Positions 9,643 through 20,310 are shown, counted from the stretch's first letter. The stretch: DNA of 37,103 bases from Mesobacillus boroniphilus JCM 21738 (GCF_000517385.1 NZ_BAUW01000039.1:1-37103); one strand, 5' to 3'. Notes: a model not told the origin generated them from the letters alone. Numbers and translations are program-made.

Positions 9643-10386
9643 CTAATTTCCCACCTGAATCTCATGAGCTTGTATGCTGCTAATCAATGAATCTTTATCC
9701 ACTACGGTTTTTTGGTCAAATTCACTATTAAAAATCATGTAAATAGGCGTTATATTGGTATGTAGCTCAGGATACTGCTTCTTCAGTCCCTCGATGTCAT
9801 CCGATATGTGAAAGGAATCAAGCTTTTCTTTTACCTCATCAGGAATGTCATACTTTTCTGACTCTCAACGTGGAACAATCGCCAGGACGGAAAGTTTCTC
9901 AGGATCCTTTGAAAGAAACTGAGGAAAAGACGGTAGATTCGCTATCTCGAATTTCACATAATAAGTGCTGAATCCCTTGTCCTATCTTGCTCTTATCTTA
10001 TAGTAAGTTCTATCCATGTAAAGGTTTTTGGGAATGGACAGGATATTCCCTTCAAAACTCTTCTTTTCCATTCCAGGTACTGTATTAAACTGGGTAATTG
10101 AAATAGATTCAGGCTCCATCTCTGGAGGAAATGAGACTTCTAGTGTTTCTTTTTCCTTCACCTTAGTAGGATCCATCCCAGCCATTGCTTTAATCGGATC
10201 TATTTTCTCAGTTTTTGTAGCATGCCAATCATACTGGCCGAGAATGTATGGGATCTCTTGTCCATTAACAGTGATGCTTGGTACAGGCGGCTTTTCCTCT
10301 TTATATAACTTATAGCGGTCCATGGCAATCAATAAGGTCAGAAGCAATATGGCAGTTGTTCCATAGAATAGCAGCCTTCTCTTCAT
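9643..10386 (-). pseudogene. Membrane-anchored protein broken by two in-frame stops
   Basis: From ATG 10386 one frame runs 247 codons to TAG at 9643-9645 but is crossed by TAG at codon 135 (9982-9984) and TGA at codon 174 (9865-9867). Reading through gives continuous plausible protein, for example FSTYYVKFEIANLPSFPQFL between the stops and EKYDIPDEVKEKLDSFHIS after the second. The N-terminus MKRRLLFYGTTAILLLTLLIA is an uncleaved signal anchor, so the rest would be extracytoplasmic. I do not recognise the family. Unlike the other broken genes here, the frame never shifts; the damage is two point changes (or two substitution errors). RBS GAGGAGAAAC lies just upstream of the start. It sits convergently behind gatB. 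Confidence 0.65.
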
Positions 10387-10472
10387 CAGTTTCTCCTCAA
10401 TCTTAAAGTTATCATTATATCAATTCGATCATCGATATGTAATTTCATGTAAGATTTTATCGGAAAATGGAA

Positions 10473-10503
10473 TAAAAATACCACAGAGAAAGAATCTCTG
10501 TGG
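10473..10503 (-). terminator. Terminator of putP/opuE
   Basis: Perfect 9-bp stem CCACAGAGA / TCTCTGTGG with a five-base loop; on the minus strand it is followed by TATTTTTATT. Confidence 0.8.
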
Positions 10504-10511
10504 CATCAAGT

Positions 10512-11986
10512 TTAGGATTTTAAGTTTTCAACACTCATATCAAATTCTTTTTCAATTTCAGGATTCGGTCTGTATGTTACCAAGCTGACTACTACTGAAA
10601 TGACCAGGTTGATGATGAATCCTGGGACGATTTCGTACATCACATCGCTCAAGCCAAGGTTGCTCCAGATGACAACGGTAGCTGCACCGGCAATCATACC
10701 GAGAATCGCACCCCAGTTGGTCATCTTCTTCCAATATAGCTTAGGATGATGATTGGACCAAACGCTGCGCCGAAGCCTGCCCATGCGTATGCAACCAGGC
10801 CAAGGATCGTGTCGTTCTGTACCCATGCAAGTGCTGCAGCAATAATCGCTACTGCCAGTACCGCCAAACGTCCGAAAAACACGTACTGCTTATCTGATTT
10901 TTCTTTTTTGAATAAGATTTTGTACAGATCCTCAGTCAGTGCGCTGGATGTTACGATCAGCTGGGATGAGATTGTGCTCATGATTGCAGCAAGGACGGCT
11001 GCGAGCATAAGGCCGGCAAATAATGGATGGAAGAAGATTTGCCCGAGCACGATGAAGACTGCTTCAGGGTTATCCAGCTTAACACCCGGATTCTGTGTAA
11101 AATAAGCAAGACCGATCAGCGCTGTCAGCATTGCTCCAATCAAGGAGAAAATCATCCAGCCCATGCCGATTCTTCTAGCACTCTTTGTTTCTTTTATTGA
11201 TGTGATTGCCATGAAACGGGTGATAATATGTGGCTGACCGAAGTAGCCGAGGCCCCAAGCAGCGGTTGATATGATGCCGAGCACAGTCGTACCCTTGAAT
11301 AAATCAAGCAATGCAGGGTCGATTGAACGGATGGTATCGAACGTTTCTGCAGGTCCCCCTGTTTTTGAGAAGCCGATAATCGGCACGAGCAGCAGGGCGA
11401 AAAGCATCATCATTCCCTGGATAAAATCTGTATAGCTTACTGCCAGGAATCCGCCGAATAATGTGTAGGCAACGACGACTGCGGAAACCAGCACCAAGCC
11501 GGTGTGGTAGTCAAGGCCGAATGAATTCTCGAAGAAAACAGCTCCGGCGACCATTCCGGAGGAAACGTAGAAAGTAAAAAATAGAAGAATAACAATTCCA
11601 GATACAATTCTTAAAAGCTTTGTATCATCTTTAAAACGGTTTTCCAGGAAGCTTGGAATCGTGATGGAGTCATTCGCCACATGAGTGTATGAGCGAAGTC
11701 GAGGTGCTACATAAAGCCAGTTGAGATACGCGCCGACAGTCAATCCGATGGCAATCCATGCATTCGCTAAACCGCTTACATAAATTCCTCCTGGAAGACC
11801 CATCAGCAGCCAGCCGCTCATATCAGCTGCACCTGCGCTAAGCGCTGTGACTGCCGGACCAAGCGATCTGCCGCCAAGCATGTAGTCAGTCAGATTGTTT
11901 GTCTTTTTGTAGGAATACCAGCCAATATAAAGCATCGCGGCCATGTATATCCCGATGGCAATGATTTGATACATTTCATTGGACAT
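10512..11986 (-). CDS. putP: Sodium/proline symporter, PutP/OpuE type (one apparent frameshift)
   Basis: A sodium:solute symporter family proline transporter, about 491 residues with roughly 13 membrane segments. Readable family segments are YKKTNNLTDYMLGGRSLGP and TALSAGAADMSGWLLMGLPG near the N-terminus, GLGYFGQPHIITRFMAI in the middle and ILAAIMSTISSQLIV-like AAIMSTISSQLIVTSSALTE. One base is missing near 10737-10741; adding it joins IIILS to LYWKKMTNWGAILGMIAG. In B. subtilis opuE (osmoregulated proline uptake) lies next to gatCAB, so opuE may be the better name; PutP would serve catabolism. No putBC genes are nearby, favouring an osmoprotection role. RBS AAGGGGGAAAG is just upstream of ATG 11986. 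Confidence 0.92.
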
Positions 11987-12140
11987 ACTCTTTCCCCCTT
12001 TGTTATTGTGAAAAACTATTAAGAAAATATTGCTAATACAATTAATATTCTATCATTTAAAATCAATGATTAACAATCTATTTTTTCGTCAAAATTACTA
12101 TTCTCTAAATAGTAATTTATTTTATTGATATATCTATAGG

Positions 12141-12174
12141 GTAAAAGAATAACCATGGCCCGAAAGCCATGGTT
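12141..12174 (-). terminator. Terminator of plsY
   Basis: Perfect 9-bp inverted repeat AACCATGGC / GCCATGGTT; on the minus strand it is followed by ATTCTTTTAC. Confidence 0.75.
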
Positions 12175-12179
12175 AATGA

Positions 12180-12800
12180 TCACATCTTAAGATCTTTTGG
12201 AGGCAGACGGTCGCCCTTCACCTTCTTATCATTGATTTTCGGTTCCTTTCCGCTAAAAAAGTTCTGTAAATTAGAACGATGGAGGAAAATTAAAAATATG
12301 ATAAAAGCAGTAAAGATGAATGGCTCATGTACTTCCGGAGAGAAAAATGAATAAATGAGAATTGCTATTCCCACTGATATCGAACCCATAAATACATATT
12401 TGGTTAGTAAAATAACAGCAATAAAGGTCAAATACACAGCCAGGAACATGCCGATATCAACAACCAGCAGTGCACCTGCCGTCGTGGCAATCGCCTTGCC
12501 CCCGCGGAAACCGGCGAAAATCGGGAAGCAGTGCCCGATGACCGCAATCATCCCGGTATACAGCGGTTCAACTGGGGTATCGAAGATCAGCGGAAGAGAA
12601 GCGGCAAGCATCCCTTTTGCGACATCCATAAGCAGCACGACAATGGCCGCTCGCTTTCCCATGACCCGCAAGGTATTCGTCGCGCCAGGGTTTTTACTGC
12701 CATGGTCCCTGATATCAACATGGAAAAAATATTTGCCAATCAATAAAGCGGTTGGAATGGAACCGACCAAATAAGCTGCCAAAAGACAAATCCAAGTCAT
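12180..12800 (-). CDS. plsY: Acyl-phosphate:glycerol-3-phosphate acyltransferase
   Basis: PlsY makes lysophosphatidic acid from acyl-phosphate and glycerol-3-phosphate, the first committed step of phospholipid synthesis, in the cytoplasmic membrane. It is 206 residues and intact, with five or more hydrophobic helices. The three family motifs are visible: GSIPTALLIGK near residue 13, GSKNPGATNTLRVMG near 34-48 and GHCFPIFAGFRGGKAIAT near 90-105. A long C-terminal helix and a charged tail (KINDKKVKGDRLPPKDLKM) follow. RBS AAGGGTGA precedes ATG 12800. Single-gene unit with its own terminator. Confidence 0.97.
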   Translation of the reverse strand: MTWICLLAAYLVGSIPTALLIGKYFFHVDIRDHGSKNPGATNTLRVMGKRAAIVVLLMDVAKGMLAASLPLIFDTPVEPLYTGMIAVIGHCFPIFAGFRGGKAIATTAGALLVVDIGMFLAVYLTFIAVILLTKYVFMGSISVGIAILIYSFFSPEVHEPFIFTAFIIFLIFLHRSNLQNFFSGKEPKINDKKVKGDRLPPKDLKM

Positions 12801-12962
12801 ATAATGTCACCCTTTTAATCTAGTTAAAGAATTTTATTCTGAAATAGTCGCGGTCAGAATGTTTATTTTACTGTGCCAATTGTGTTTTGGTAAGTAAGTA
12901 CAAAGCTGAAAACGTGTGTTCTGCAGACAGTGAACGTACAGGCCAATGCCTCGGGAACTTTT

Positions 12963-13103
12963 ATGCCGTTTTTAACGTCTGTTTTAGCAGTATGCTTCTA
13001 TTTGAATGTACTGCTGATTCTCATTTGCTGGAGCATCTTCAGTGTTTGGATGAGAAAACTGCAAGTCCAATTGAGCAGATCCATATTGCAGCATGAATCA
13101 TAG
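12963..13103 (+). CDS. Possible 46-residue membrane peptide
   Basis: The stretch 12801-13424 holds no clear gene. The only frame with protein-like character begins ATG 12963 and gives a single hydrophobic segment (LTSVLAVCFYLNVLLILICW) followed by a basic end (WMRKLQVQLSRS). The RBS is weak (GGGAA, 12954-12958). Another frame over the same bases is open from TTG 12887 but looks random. I would not rely on this as a real gene. No RNA structure or terminator stands out in the rest of the gap. Confidence 0.22.
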   Translation: MPFLTSVLAVCFYLNVLLILICWSIFSVWMRKLQVQLSRSILQHES

Positions 13104-13293
13104 CTGCTTTTGTAAAGGTTGTAACCGGGTAATAAGGTCTCTATAAGCTGAATCCATGCAAATTCAATAACGGGTAGGTGTTTCCAATTTATGTAACCAT
13201 TCTCTTTAGTATTGTAAAAAAGAACGAGCAGGAATGAAAGAGTTTTTCGAAAAATACGATAATTAACACTTTAATTTAATAGTGGGTTTCTTT

Positions 13294-13323
13294 TTGGCAA
13301 ATGGATAGGATTTAGTTTATGAT
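13294..13323 (+). promoter_or_regulatory. Promoter of dgkB
   Basis: TTGGCA (13294-13299), an 18-bp spacer and TATGAT (13318-13323), about 100 bp upstream of dgkB. Confidence 0.5.
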
Positions 13324-13424
13324 ATATCCGGTACTGTCCATATTGAGGTAATTGCCTGGATAGAAGTAATGAGCTATGATGTAAATGGATGGAATTAAAA
13401 ACCATATTAAGTAGGATGATGGGT

Positions 13425-14366
13425 ATGAAAAGAGCAAGAATCATTTATAATCCGACTTCGGGTCGTGAGATTTTCAAAAAGCATCTTGCGGAGGTCTTGG
13501 TAAAGCTGGAGAATGCCGGCTATGAGACATCATGCCATGCAACGACAGGTGAAGGGGACGCGACGCAGGCTGCCAGAATTGCGGTTGAGCGGCGCTATGA
13601 ACTGGTTATTGCAGCTGGTGGAGATGGCACGATCAATGAAGTGGTCAATGGGATTGCTGAACAGGAATACCGCCCGAGAATCGGAGTCATTCCAGTCGGC
13701 ACAACAAATGACTTTGCGCGCGCGCTTCATATCCCAAGGGATATTGAGGCTGCGGTCGACATCATTGTTAAAGGCGAAACGATTCCGGTTGACGTAGGCC
13801 GAATTAACGATAAATATTTCATAAATATAGCTGGCGGCGGCAGACTGACAGAGCTGACATATGAAGTTCCAAGCAAACTCAAGACAATGCTGGGACAGCT
13901 CGCTTATTATCTAAAAGGGATCGAGATGCTGCCATCCATTCGTGCTTCTGAAGTAAGCATTGAGTATGATGGAAAGCTATTCGAGGGCGAGGTCATGATG
14001 TTCCTCGTCGGGCTGACGAATTCCGTCGGCGGCTTCGAACGTCTGGCTCCAAACTCCTCAATCAATGATGGATTATTTTCTTTATTGATTTTGAAAAAGA
14101 TGAACCTGGCCGATTTTATCAGGATCGCTTCACTCGCTGTCCGCGGTGAGCATATTAATGACCCAGGCGTCATTTACACGCAGGCCAACAGGATCAAGGT
14201 GCAATCTCAGGAAACCGTCCAGCTGAATCTCGACGGTGAATACGGCGGCAACCTGCCAGCTGAATTCGAAAACCTGTTCAGGCACATCGAAGTTAACGTG
14301 CCGCTCGACGAAATCCGTCCAGAAGACCGGCCTGAGAACCTGGAATTGAATTTTAAAGCAGATTGA
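13425..14366 (+). CDS. dgkB: Diacylglycerol kinase
   Basis: A soluble diacylglycerol kinase that recycles diacylglycerol, released during lipoteichoic acid synthesis, back to phosphatidic acid. It is 313 residues and intact. The start MKRARIIYNPTSGREIF matches the family beginning; ATG 13425 was chosen over the upstream ATG 13389 for that reason. The ATP-binding loop AAGGDGTINEVVNG lies near residue 65, GVIPVGTTNDFARAL near 95, and NIAGGGRLTELTYEVPSKLK and LNLDGEYGG are further kinase-family blocks. RBS AGGATGATGGG. In B. subtilis dgkB sits just before rlmCD; here about 9.5 kb of other genes separate them. Confidence 0.96.
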   Translation: MKRARIIYNPTSGREIFKKHLAEVLVKLENAGYETSCHATTGEGDATQAARIAVERRYELVIAAGGDGTINEVVNGIAEQEYRPRIGVIPVGTTNDFARALHIPRDIEAAVDIIVKGETIPVDVGRINDKYFINIAGGGRLTELTYEVPSKLKTMLGQLAYYLKGIEMLPSIRASEVSIEYDGKLFEGEVMMFLVGLTNSVGGFERLAPNSSINDGLFSLLILKKMNLADFIRIASLAVRGEHINDPGVIYTQANRIKVQSQETVQLNLDGEYGGNLPAEFENLFRHIEVNVPLDEIRPEDRPENLELNFKAD

Positions 14367-14372
14367 TGAAGG

Positions 14373-14399
14373 AACCACTCCAAATGGGGGTGGTTTTTT
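14373..14399 (+). terminator. Terminator of dgkB
   Basis: Stem AACCACTCC / GGGGGTGGTT around AAAT, followed by six T residues. Confidence 0.8.
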
Positions 14400-14626
14400 G
14401 TGAGCTGAGATAGGTAGAAAAGGATATTATAGATTAATTCCAAAACCAGACTAGTATATTTATAATGACTCCGGACAAAACGAAGAGGAGAATCAGGGAA
14501 TTTGTCTGAACCTGGTATGAATTCGGGCAAAACCAACTAAAATATCCTGCCGATATGAAAAATTTGCCTGCAAATCATATTTGGAAGAAAATAAAGGATA
14601 ATAAGATAAAAGGATGTGGATACATA

Positions 14627-15178
14627 ATGGGGAACAAGACGTTGATCAATATCGACTATACGTATGATTTCGTGGCGGATGATGGTCGCTTGACTTGCGG
14701 TGAGCCGGGACAGGCGATTGAAGAGAAGATTGTCGGTGTGACGAAGGAGTTCATCGGAAATGGTGACTATGTTGTTTTCGCGATTGATGTCCATGATGGG
14801 GGCGATGAGTTCCATCCGGAGACGAAGCTCTATCCGCCTCACAATATTCGCGGTACGAAAGGAAGGGATTTGTTCGGCAGCCTTCAGGGAGTTTATGAAG
14901 AAAATAAGCATCTCGACAATGTGCAATATATCGACAAAACGAGGTATTCGGCATTTGCCGGGACGGACCTGGAGATAAAACTGCGCGAGCGAGGCATCAC
15001 AGAAGTGCATCTCGTCGGCGTATGCACCGATATTTGCGTCCTTCACACGGCAGTCGATGCTTATAATAAGGGATTTAAGGTTATTGTGTATAAGGATGCG
15101 GTTGCTTCTTTTGACCAAGTGGGCCATGAGTGGTCGCTCCGCCATTTCGAGAGTTCGATTGGCGCGGAAGTAAAGTAG
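14627..15178 (+). CDS. pncA: Nicotinamidase (isochorismatase fold)
   Basis: Hydrolyses nicotinamide to nicotinate for NAD salvage. It is 183 residues and closely resembles B. subtilis PncA (YueJ) as I remember it. The catalytic aspartate is in LINIDYTYDFV (with IDYT), the metal-site region in DVHDGGDEFHPET, and the nucleophile cysteine in VGVCTDICVLHTAVDAY. The longer frame from 14555 lacks an RBS; ATG 14627 has AGGATGTGG just upstream and the family start. No terminator separates it from pncB 96 bp downstream. The two genes give consecutive steps, so an operon is likely. Confidence 0.94.
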   Translation: MGNKTLINIDYTYDFVADDGRLTCGEPGQAIEEKIVGVTKEFIGNGDYVVFAIDVHDGGDEFHPETKLYPPHNIRGTKGRDLFGSLQGVYEENKHLDNVQYIDKTRYSAFAGTDLEIKLRERGITEVHLVGVCTDICVLHTAVDAYNKGFKVIVYKDAVASFDQVGHEWSLRHFESSIGAEVK

Positions 15179-15274
15179 CAGCCATTTTGCAAGACCAAGT
15201 GGCGCTGAGATTGATTTTCATTTTATCCGCTGAGTGGTCAAGCAGTTCATGGCAGTATATTTGGAGGTTTTTTG

Positions 15275-16745
15275 ATGAGCACAAAATTCACAGACGATAG
15301 CTTAATGCTACACACGGATTTATACCAATTAAATATGATGGAAACGTACTGGCGTGATGGTGTCCATAACCGCCGCGCTGTGTTTGACTTATTTTTTCGC
15401 AAGCTTCCTTTTGGCAATGGCTATGCTGTTTTTGCCGGCCTTGAAAAAATTATAAATTATATTCAAAACTTCGGTTTTACCGAGGGTGATATTCAGTACT
15501 TGCGGGAGGAAGGGGAGTTCGACGAGGGTTTCCTTGCTTTTTTAAAGGATATGAAGTTCACTGGCACCATCCGTGCGATGAAGGAGGGTGAGATTGTTTT
15601 TGCCAATGAGCCGCTGGTTAGGATCGATGCACCACTTGTTGAAGCGCAGCTGATTGAAACGGCGCTGCTAAATATCGTGAATTACCAGACATTGATTGCG
15701 ACGAAGGCTTCACGAATTAAGCAGGTCGTAAAAGATGAAATTGCGATGGAGTTCGGTACCCGCCGTGCGCACGAAATGGATGCGGCTCTCTGGGGCACGC
15801 GCGCCGCTTATGTTGGAGGCTTTGATTCCACCAGCAATGTGCGTGCAGGCAAACTGTTTGGCATCCCTATCTCAGGAACGCATGCCCACTCAATGGTTCA
15901 GGCATACAGAGATGACTATACCGCTTTTAAAAAGTATGCTGAAACGCATATGGACTGCGTTTTCCTTGTCGATACGTATGATACGTTGAGATCTGGTGTG
16001 CCGAACGCGATAAAAGTGGCAAAGGAATTCGGCGACAAAATCAATTTCATCGGCATCCGTCTCGACAGCGGGGACCTCGCTTACCTTTCGAAGGAAGCTC
16101 GTAAAATGCTTGATGAAGCAGGTTTTAAGGATGCTAAAATCGTTGCATCCAGCGACCTGGACGAGTATACGATTATGAACTTGAAAGCCCAGGATGCCAA
16201 AATCGATATTTGGGGAGTTGGCACGAAGCTGATTACCGCTTACGAACAGGCTGCTTTAGGAGCGGTTTATAAAATTGTTTCAGTCGAGCGGGCTGACGGA
16301 ACGATGGAGGACACCATCAAGATCTCCTCCAATCCGGAAAAAGTAACAACACCTGGTATTAAAAATGTTTATAGAATCATAAATAAAGCACTAACGATCG
16401 GAGGGGGACTATATTACACTTGATGAGGAAAATCCTCAGCAAGAAAAGCGCCTGAAGATGTTCCACCCGGTCCATACCTTTATCAGCAAATTCGTCACCA
16501 ATTTCGAAGCCAGGGATTTGCATCACGAAATCTTCAAAGATGGAAAGCTGGTATACGAGCAGCCAAGCCTTGACGAAGTTCGCAACCATTCAAAATACTG
16601 CCTCCGCGTTCTTTGGGAAGAATACACACGTATGCTCAATCCTGAGGAATATCCCGTCGACCTCAGCCAGAAATGCTGGGACAACAAAATGCGTAATATA
16701 AAAGAAGTAAGAGAGAAAGTCAAGGGGGTGACTGGAGAGAAATAA
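15275..16745 (+). CDS. pncB: Nicotinate phosphoribosyltransferase (frame break near the 3' third)
   Basis: Converts nicotinate and PRPP to nicotinate mononucleotide, the step after PncA. The joined protein is about 490 residues, normal for the long Gram-positive type. Readable segments are MLHTDLYQLNMMETYW at the N-terminus, MEFGTRRAHEMDAALWG with GISGTHAHSMVQAY-like IPISGTHAHSMVQAY, and FIGIRLDSGDLAYLSK. The frame changes between 16388 and 16400. Two single-base losses (AA to A, CC to C) would restore NKATNRSEGDYITLDEEN, which fits the family better than one inserted base. ATG 15275 has GGAGG (15263-15267) upstream; TTG 15272 is less likely. A strong terminator follows. Confidence 0.94.
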
Positions 16746-16755
16746 TTAACATTGT

Positions 16756-16788
16756 GCTGCTTTCTTCTAATCAGAAAGCAGCTTTTTT
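16756..16788 (+). terminator. Terminator of pncAB
   Basis: Perfect 10-bp stem GCTGCTTTCT / AGAAAGCAGC with a seven-base loop and six T residues. Confidence 0.9.
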
Positions 16789-16916
16789 GTGTGGATTATG
16801 CAGTCCCCTTCGAAAAAAACACATGGTATAACTGCTAATTTCCTATTTTACCCAAAGGATTTCCCTTATAGATAAAGAATAATTAAAGAATCAATCTTTT
16901 CTAAGGGTGTTGCCGT

Positions 16917-17990
16917 ATGAATGACCAGAGGACCGCAGTAGATTATGAACAGTTCATACCCAGGGAAACAGGCTTCATATTCAAATTTATTAAAAAAGAC
17001 AACCAATTCATCCATACTTTTATCGAAGGCAAGCTTATAGAAAAGGTCGGTCTTTGCCCTGGCACAGTAACCGGGAAATCGCTGTGTGAATTTTTGCCGC
17101 CTGACCAGGCGAAACGCAAAGAGTTTTTTTACGAAAAGGCGTGGAATGGGGAGCAGGTCAACTATGAAGGAAGCTTTGGCGGTGTTCACTATTTGGCTAT
17201 CTTGAATCCTATTATCCAAAATCGCCAAACTATTGAGGTAATCGGAACAGCGATAGATATTACCGGGGAAAAAAACAGGGAAAAGCAGGCTCAGCAGATG
17301 GAGAAGCTATCTGTGGTAGGAGAACTGGCCGCAGGGATTGCTCATGAGATCAGGAATCCGCTCACCTCGCTGAAGGGCTTTGCTAAAATTGTCAAAGAAA
17401 GCGTTACGGATGAGAAATTGATTCCTTATCTGGATATCATGCTGGATGAAATGGACCGAATCAATCAAATCGTCAATGAGTTTATGTTCATTGCCAAACC
17501 AAATGAGAATGTTCGTTTCCAATACACGAATGTAAATAAACTGTTGAGTGACTGTATCCAATTCATGGGACCGCAGGCCAACTTAAAAAGCATTGAAATT
17601 GAATTTGAATCAGAAGCACAAATCAGTTTGTATTGTGACCGGAATCAGATAAAACAAGTACTGATCAATATACTGCAAAACGCGATAGAAGCCACGGAGG
17701 ACAACGGCCATTTTATCAGGGTAAGCTTGGAAGAGATGAATGCGGATTCTGTTATGGTCACCATCACTGATAAAGGCTGCGGAATATCGGAATCAAGATT
17801 TAGTCGACTGTTCGAACCTTTCTATTCAACGAAAGAAAAAGGGACGGGGTTGGGACTGCTCACCTGCAAACGGATCATCGATCTTCATCAGGGCAGCATT
17901 GATATTGAGAGCCAGCATGGGGAGGGCACGACCATACGCATTGTGCTGCCTCGGCAAATTAATGCAAAACAATTACTGATTGCAGAATAG
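16917..17990 (+). CDS. Orphan PAS sensor histidine kinase
   Basis: A soluble two-component sensor kinase of 357 residues with no membrane helix. Residues about 1-120 form a PAS-like sensor ending in EVIGTAIDITGEKN. The HisKA H-box is GIAHEIRNPLTSLKGF with the phospho-accepting histidine near residue 143. The ATPase domain shows the N box (ILQNAIEATED), G1 (ITDKGCGIS), F box (FEPFYSTKEKGTGLGL) and G2 (GEGTTIRIVLP). No response regulator is adjacent. Orphan PAS kinases of this build in Bacillus usually feed the Spo0F/Spo0A phosphorelay (KinA/KinE-like); that role is inferred from the type. The gene is monocistronic with its own terminator. Confidence 0.9.
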   Translation: MNDQRTAVDYEQFIPRETGFIFKFIKKDNQFIHTFIEGKLIEKVGLCPGTVTGKSLCEFLPPDQAKRKEFFYEKAWNGEQVNYEGSFGGVHYLAILNPIIQNRQTIEVIGTAIDITGEKNREKQAQQMEKLSVVGELAAGIAHEIRNPLTSLKGFAKIVKESVTDEKLIPYLDIMLDEMDRINQIVNEFMFIAKPNENVRFQYTNVNKLLSDCIQFMGPQANLKSIEIEFESEAQISLYCDRNQIKQVLINILQNAIEATEDNGHFIRVSLEEMNADSVMVTITDKGCGISESRFSRLFEPFYSTKEKGTGLGLLTCKRIIDLHQGSIDIESQHGEGTTIRIVLPRQINAKQLLIAE

Positions 17991-17993
17991 ATG

Positions 17994-18027
17994 TGCCATG
18001 CTTCCTTCGGGGGCATGGCATTTTTTT
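17994..18027 (+). terminator. Terminator of the histidine kinase gene
   Basis: Stem TGCCATGC / GCATGGCA with an 11-base loop, followed by seven T residues, directly after the stop codon. Confidence 0.88.
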
Positions 18028-18116
18028 ATTGTCGTTCTGCCAGGATTATCTGTTAAAATGGAAGAGCAACCCTCTAAAATCCTCAACATTTTCTCACTGA
18101 AAGGAGTTACCTCGCT

Positions 18117-20160
18117 ATGCTGCAAAAAGCCCATGAATTATTGCAAAATCATTTTGGTTATTCCTCATTCCGTCTGGGGCAGGAACAGGCAATCTCATCT
18201 GTGCTTGAAGGTGAAAATACCGTCTGTGTCATGCCGACTGGAGGCGGGAAATCGATTGTCTATCAAATCCCGGCGCTCGTGCTGCCTGGGACAACCATTG
18301 TCATTTCTCCGCTGATTTCCCTGATGAAGGACCAGGTCGATACACTCACACAGCTAGGCATTCCGGCGACGTACATCAATAGCTCGCTGTCTGCCGGTGA
18401 AGCTGCGGCGCGCATGATGATGCCAGGAACGGAAAGTACAAGCTGTTGTACATCGCTCCCGAGCGGCTGGGATCCTGGGAGTTCATCGATGACTTGCAGG
18501 ACATGGATATTCCATTAATTGCCGTCGACGAAGCGCACTGTATATCCCAATGGGGACATGATTTCCGGCCAAGCTATCTGCAGATTTCCGGACTTGCTGA
18601 TCGTTTGCCGAGAAAGCCGATTGTGCTCGCCTTGACGGCAACTGCGACGCCAAAGGTAAGGGAAGACATTTGCGCGTCGCTAAAAATAAACCCGGAAAAC
18701 ACGGTGATTACCGGGTTTGAGCGCAGCAACTTAAGTTTTTCAGTTGTAAAAGGCCAGGATCGCCAGGCGTATTTAAGGGATTTTATCAAAAAGAATGAAA
18801 AGGAAGCTGGCATCATTTATGCGGCGACCAGGAAGATCGTCGATCAGCTATATGAATGGCTGCAGAAGGAAGGCTTCAATGCCGCCCGCTATCACGCAGG
18901 CATGAACGATGAAGACCGGAACCGCGAACAGGATCGCTTTTTACAGGATGAAGCTACTGTGATGGTTGCAACTTCAGCATTCGGAATGGGAATCGATAAA
19001 AGTAACATCCGTTACGTATTCCACTTCCAGATGCCGAAGAATATGGAGAGTTACTATCAGGAGGCAGGTCGTGCCGGGCGTGACGGTTTGGACAGTGAAT
19101 GTATCGTGCTTTATTCGTCGCAGGATGTCCAGGTGCAGCGCTTTTTGATCGACCAGTCGGCAGACCGCGAGCGAATTGCGCCTGAGCTGGAAAAATTGCA
19201 GCAAATGGTCGGCTACTGCCATACCGAGGAGTGCCTGCAATCCTATATCCTTCACTATTTTGGCGAAACAGAGACAGTAAAATGCGGACGCTGCGGCAAT
19301 TGTACGGACGCTCGTGAGACAGAGGATGTCACGAAGGATGCGCAAATGGTGCTGTCGTGCATCATTCGGATGGGGCAGAAATACGGCAAGGCGATGACAG
19401 CCAATGTCTTGACAGGATCGAGGAATAAAAAGGTGTTGGAATTTCGCCTGGATAAATTGCCGACGTACGGACTGATGAAGGATCGGAATGCCAAGCAGGT
19501 CAATGACCTGATTGAATTCCTGATTTCCCAGGAGCTGATTGGCGTCGAGCACGGCACATATCCGACGATTTATGTACCCGAAAAAGGAAGGATGTCTTGC
19601 TTGGCAAGGTTCAGGTTTTCCGGAAAGAAGCTATTAAGGTCAAGCAGGTTTCCAATGATGATCCGTTATTTGAAGAGCTTCGTGAGTTGCGGAGGAATGT
19701 TGCCGCTGCGGAAAATGTGCCGCCGTTTATGATTTTCTCCGATTCCTCGCTGAAGGATATGTGTTTGAAGCTGCCGCTTACGGATGCGGAGTTCCTCAAT
19801 GTGGCTGGAGTGGGAGAGCATAAGCTGCAGAAGTATGGCGTGCCATTCATTCAGCGGATTATCGAGTTCTGTGAAGAGCATCCGGAGCGCCAGCCGGTGA
19901 TGAATGCCGTTGCGGAGCCAGTGAGGAAACCGGCTAAGAAGACCGTCGGAGATTCCCATCTTGAAACGTACAAGCTGCATCAGGCGGGAAAGACCGTCGC
20001 TGATATCGCCGCGGAGCGCGAGCTGGTGGAGAGTACGGTCGAGAATCACCTGATCCAGTGCATCCAGCAAGGAATGGAAGTCGATTATGACTTGCTCATC
20101 CCGGCTGAACATATTGAAGGCCTCGAGCGAGCGTGGCAGAAGCCGGCCGCGACAGATTAA
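18117..20160 (+). CDS. recQ: ATP-dependent DNA helicase RecQ (two apparent frameshifts)
   Basis: A 3'-5' SF2 helicase acting in recombination and stalled-fork repair; the joined protein is about 681 residues. The order is helicase core (Walker A PTGGGKS near residue 40, motif Ia [15 protein letters not shown] box [16 protein letters not shown], motif [12 protein letters not shown]), zinc-binding RQC region (CGRCGNC), HRDC domain ([20 protein letters not shown]), and a C-terminal helix-turn-helix-like region ([17 protein letters not shown]). One A is missing near 18416 (restores [19 protein letters not shown]) and one near 19588 (restores [14 protein letters not shown]). RBS AAGGAG is at 18101-18106. 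The C-terminal extension makes it longer than E. coli RecQ, as in B. cereus-type RecQ. Confidence 0.95.
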
Positions 20161-20247
20161 AACCAATCAAAGAACTGCTGCCTGATGAGGTTAGCTATTT
20201 TATGATAAAAGCATTCCTGTATATGTCTAAGAAAAAGGTACATTAAG

Positions 20248-20274
20248 ACGAAGCCCGCGGGCTTCGTCTTTTTT
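20248..20274 (+). terminator. Terminator of recQ
   Basis: Near-perfect palindrome GACGAAGCCCG / CGGGCTTCGTC followed by six T residues. It starts 87 bp after the recQ stop. Confidence 0.88.
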
Positions 20275-20310
20275 CTCTTCAATGTATCTATAAAAGGAAT
20301 TATTTAAAGT

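Noticed and set aside
12887..13096. 69-codon frame from TTG 12887
   Set aside because: Composition is random-looking with many Cys and Ser, there is no RBS, and a different frame gives a more credible hydrophobic peptide.
14367..14626. Possible NAD-linked regulatory site before pncA
   Set aside because: I looked for a clear palindrome or riboswitch-like structure and found none that I could support.
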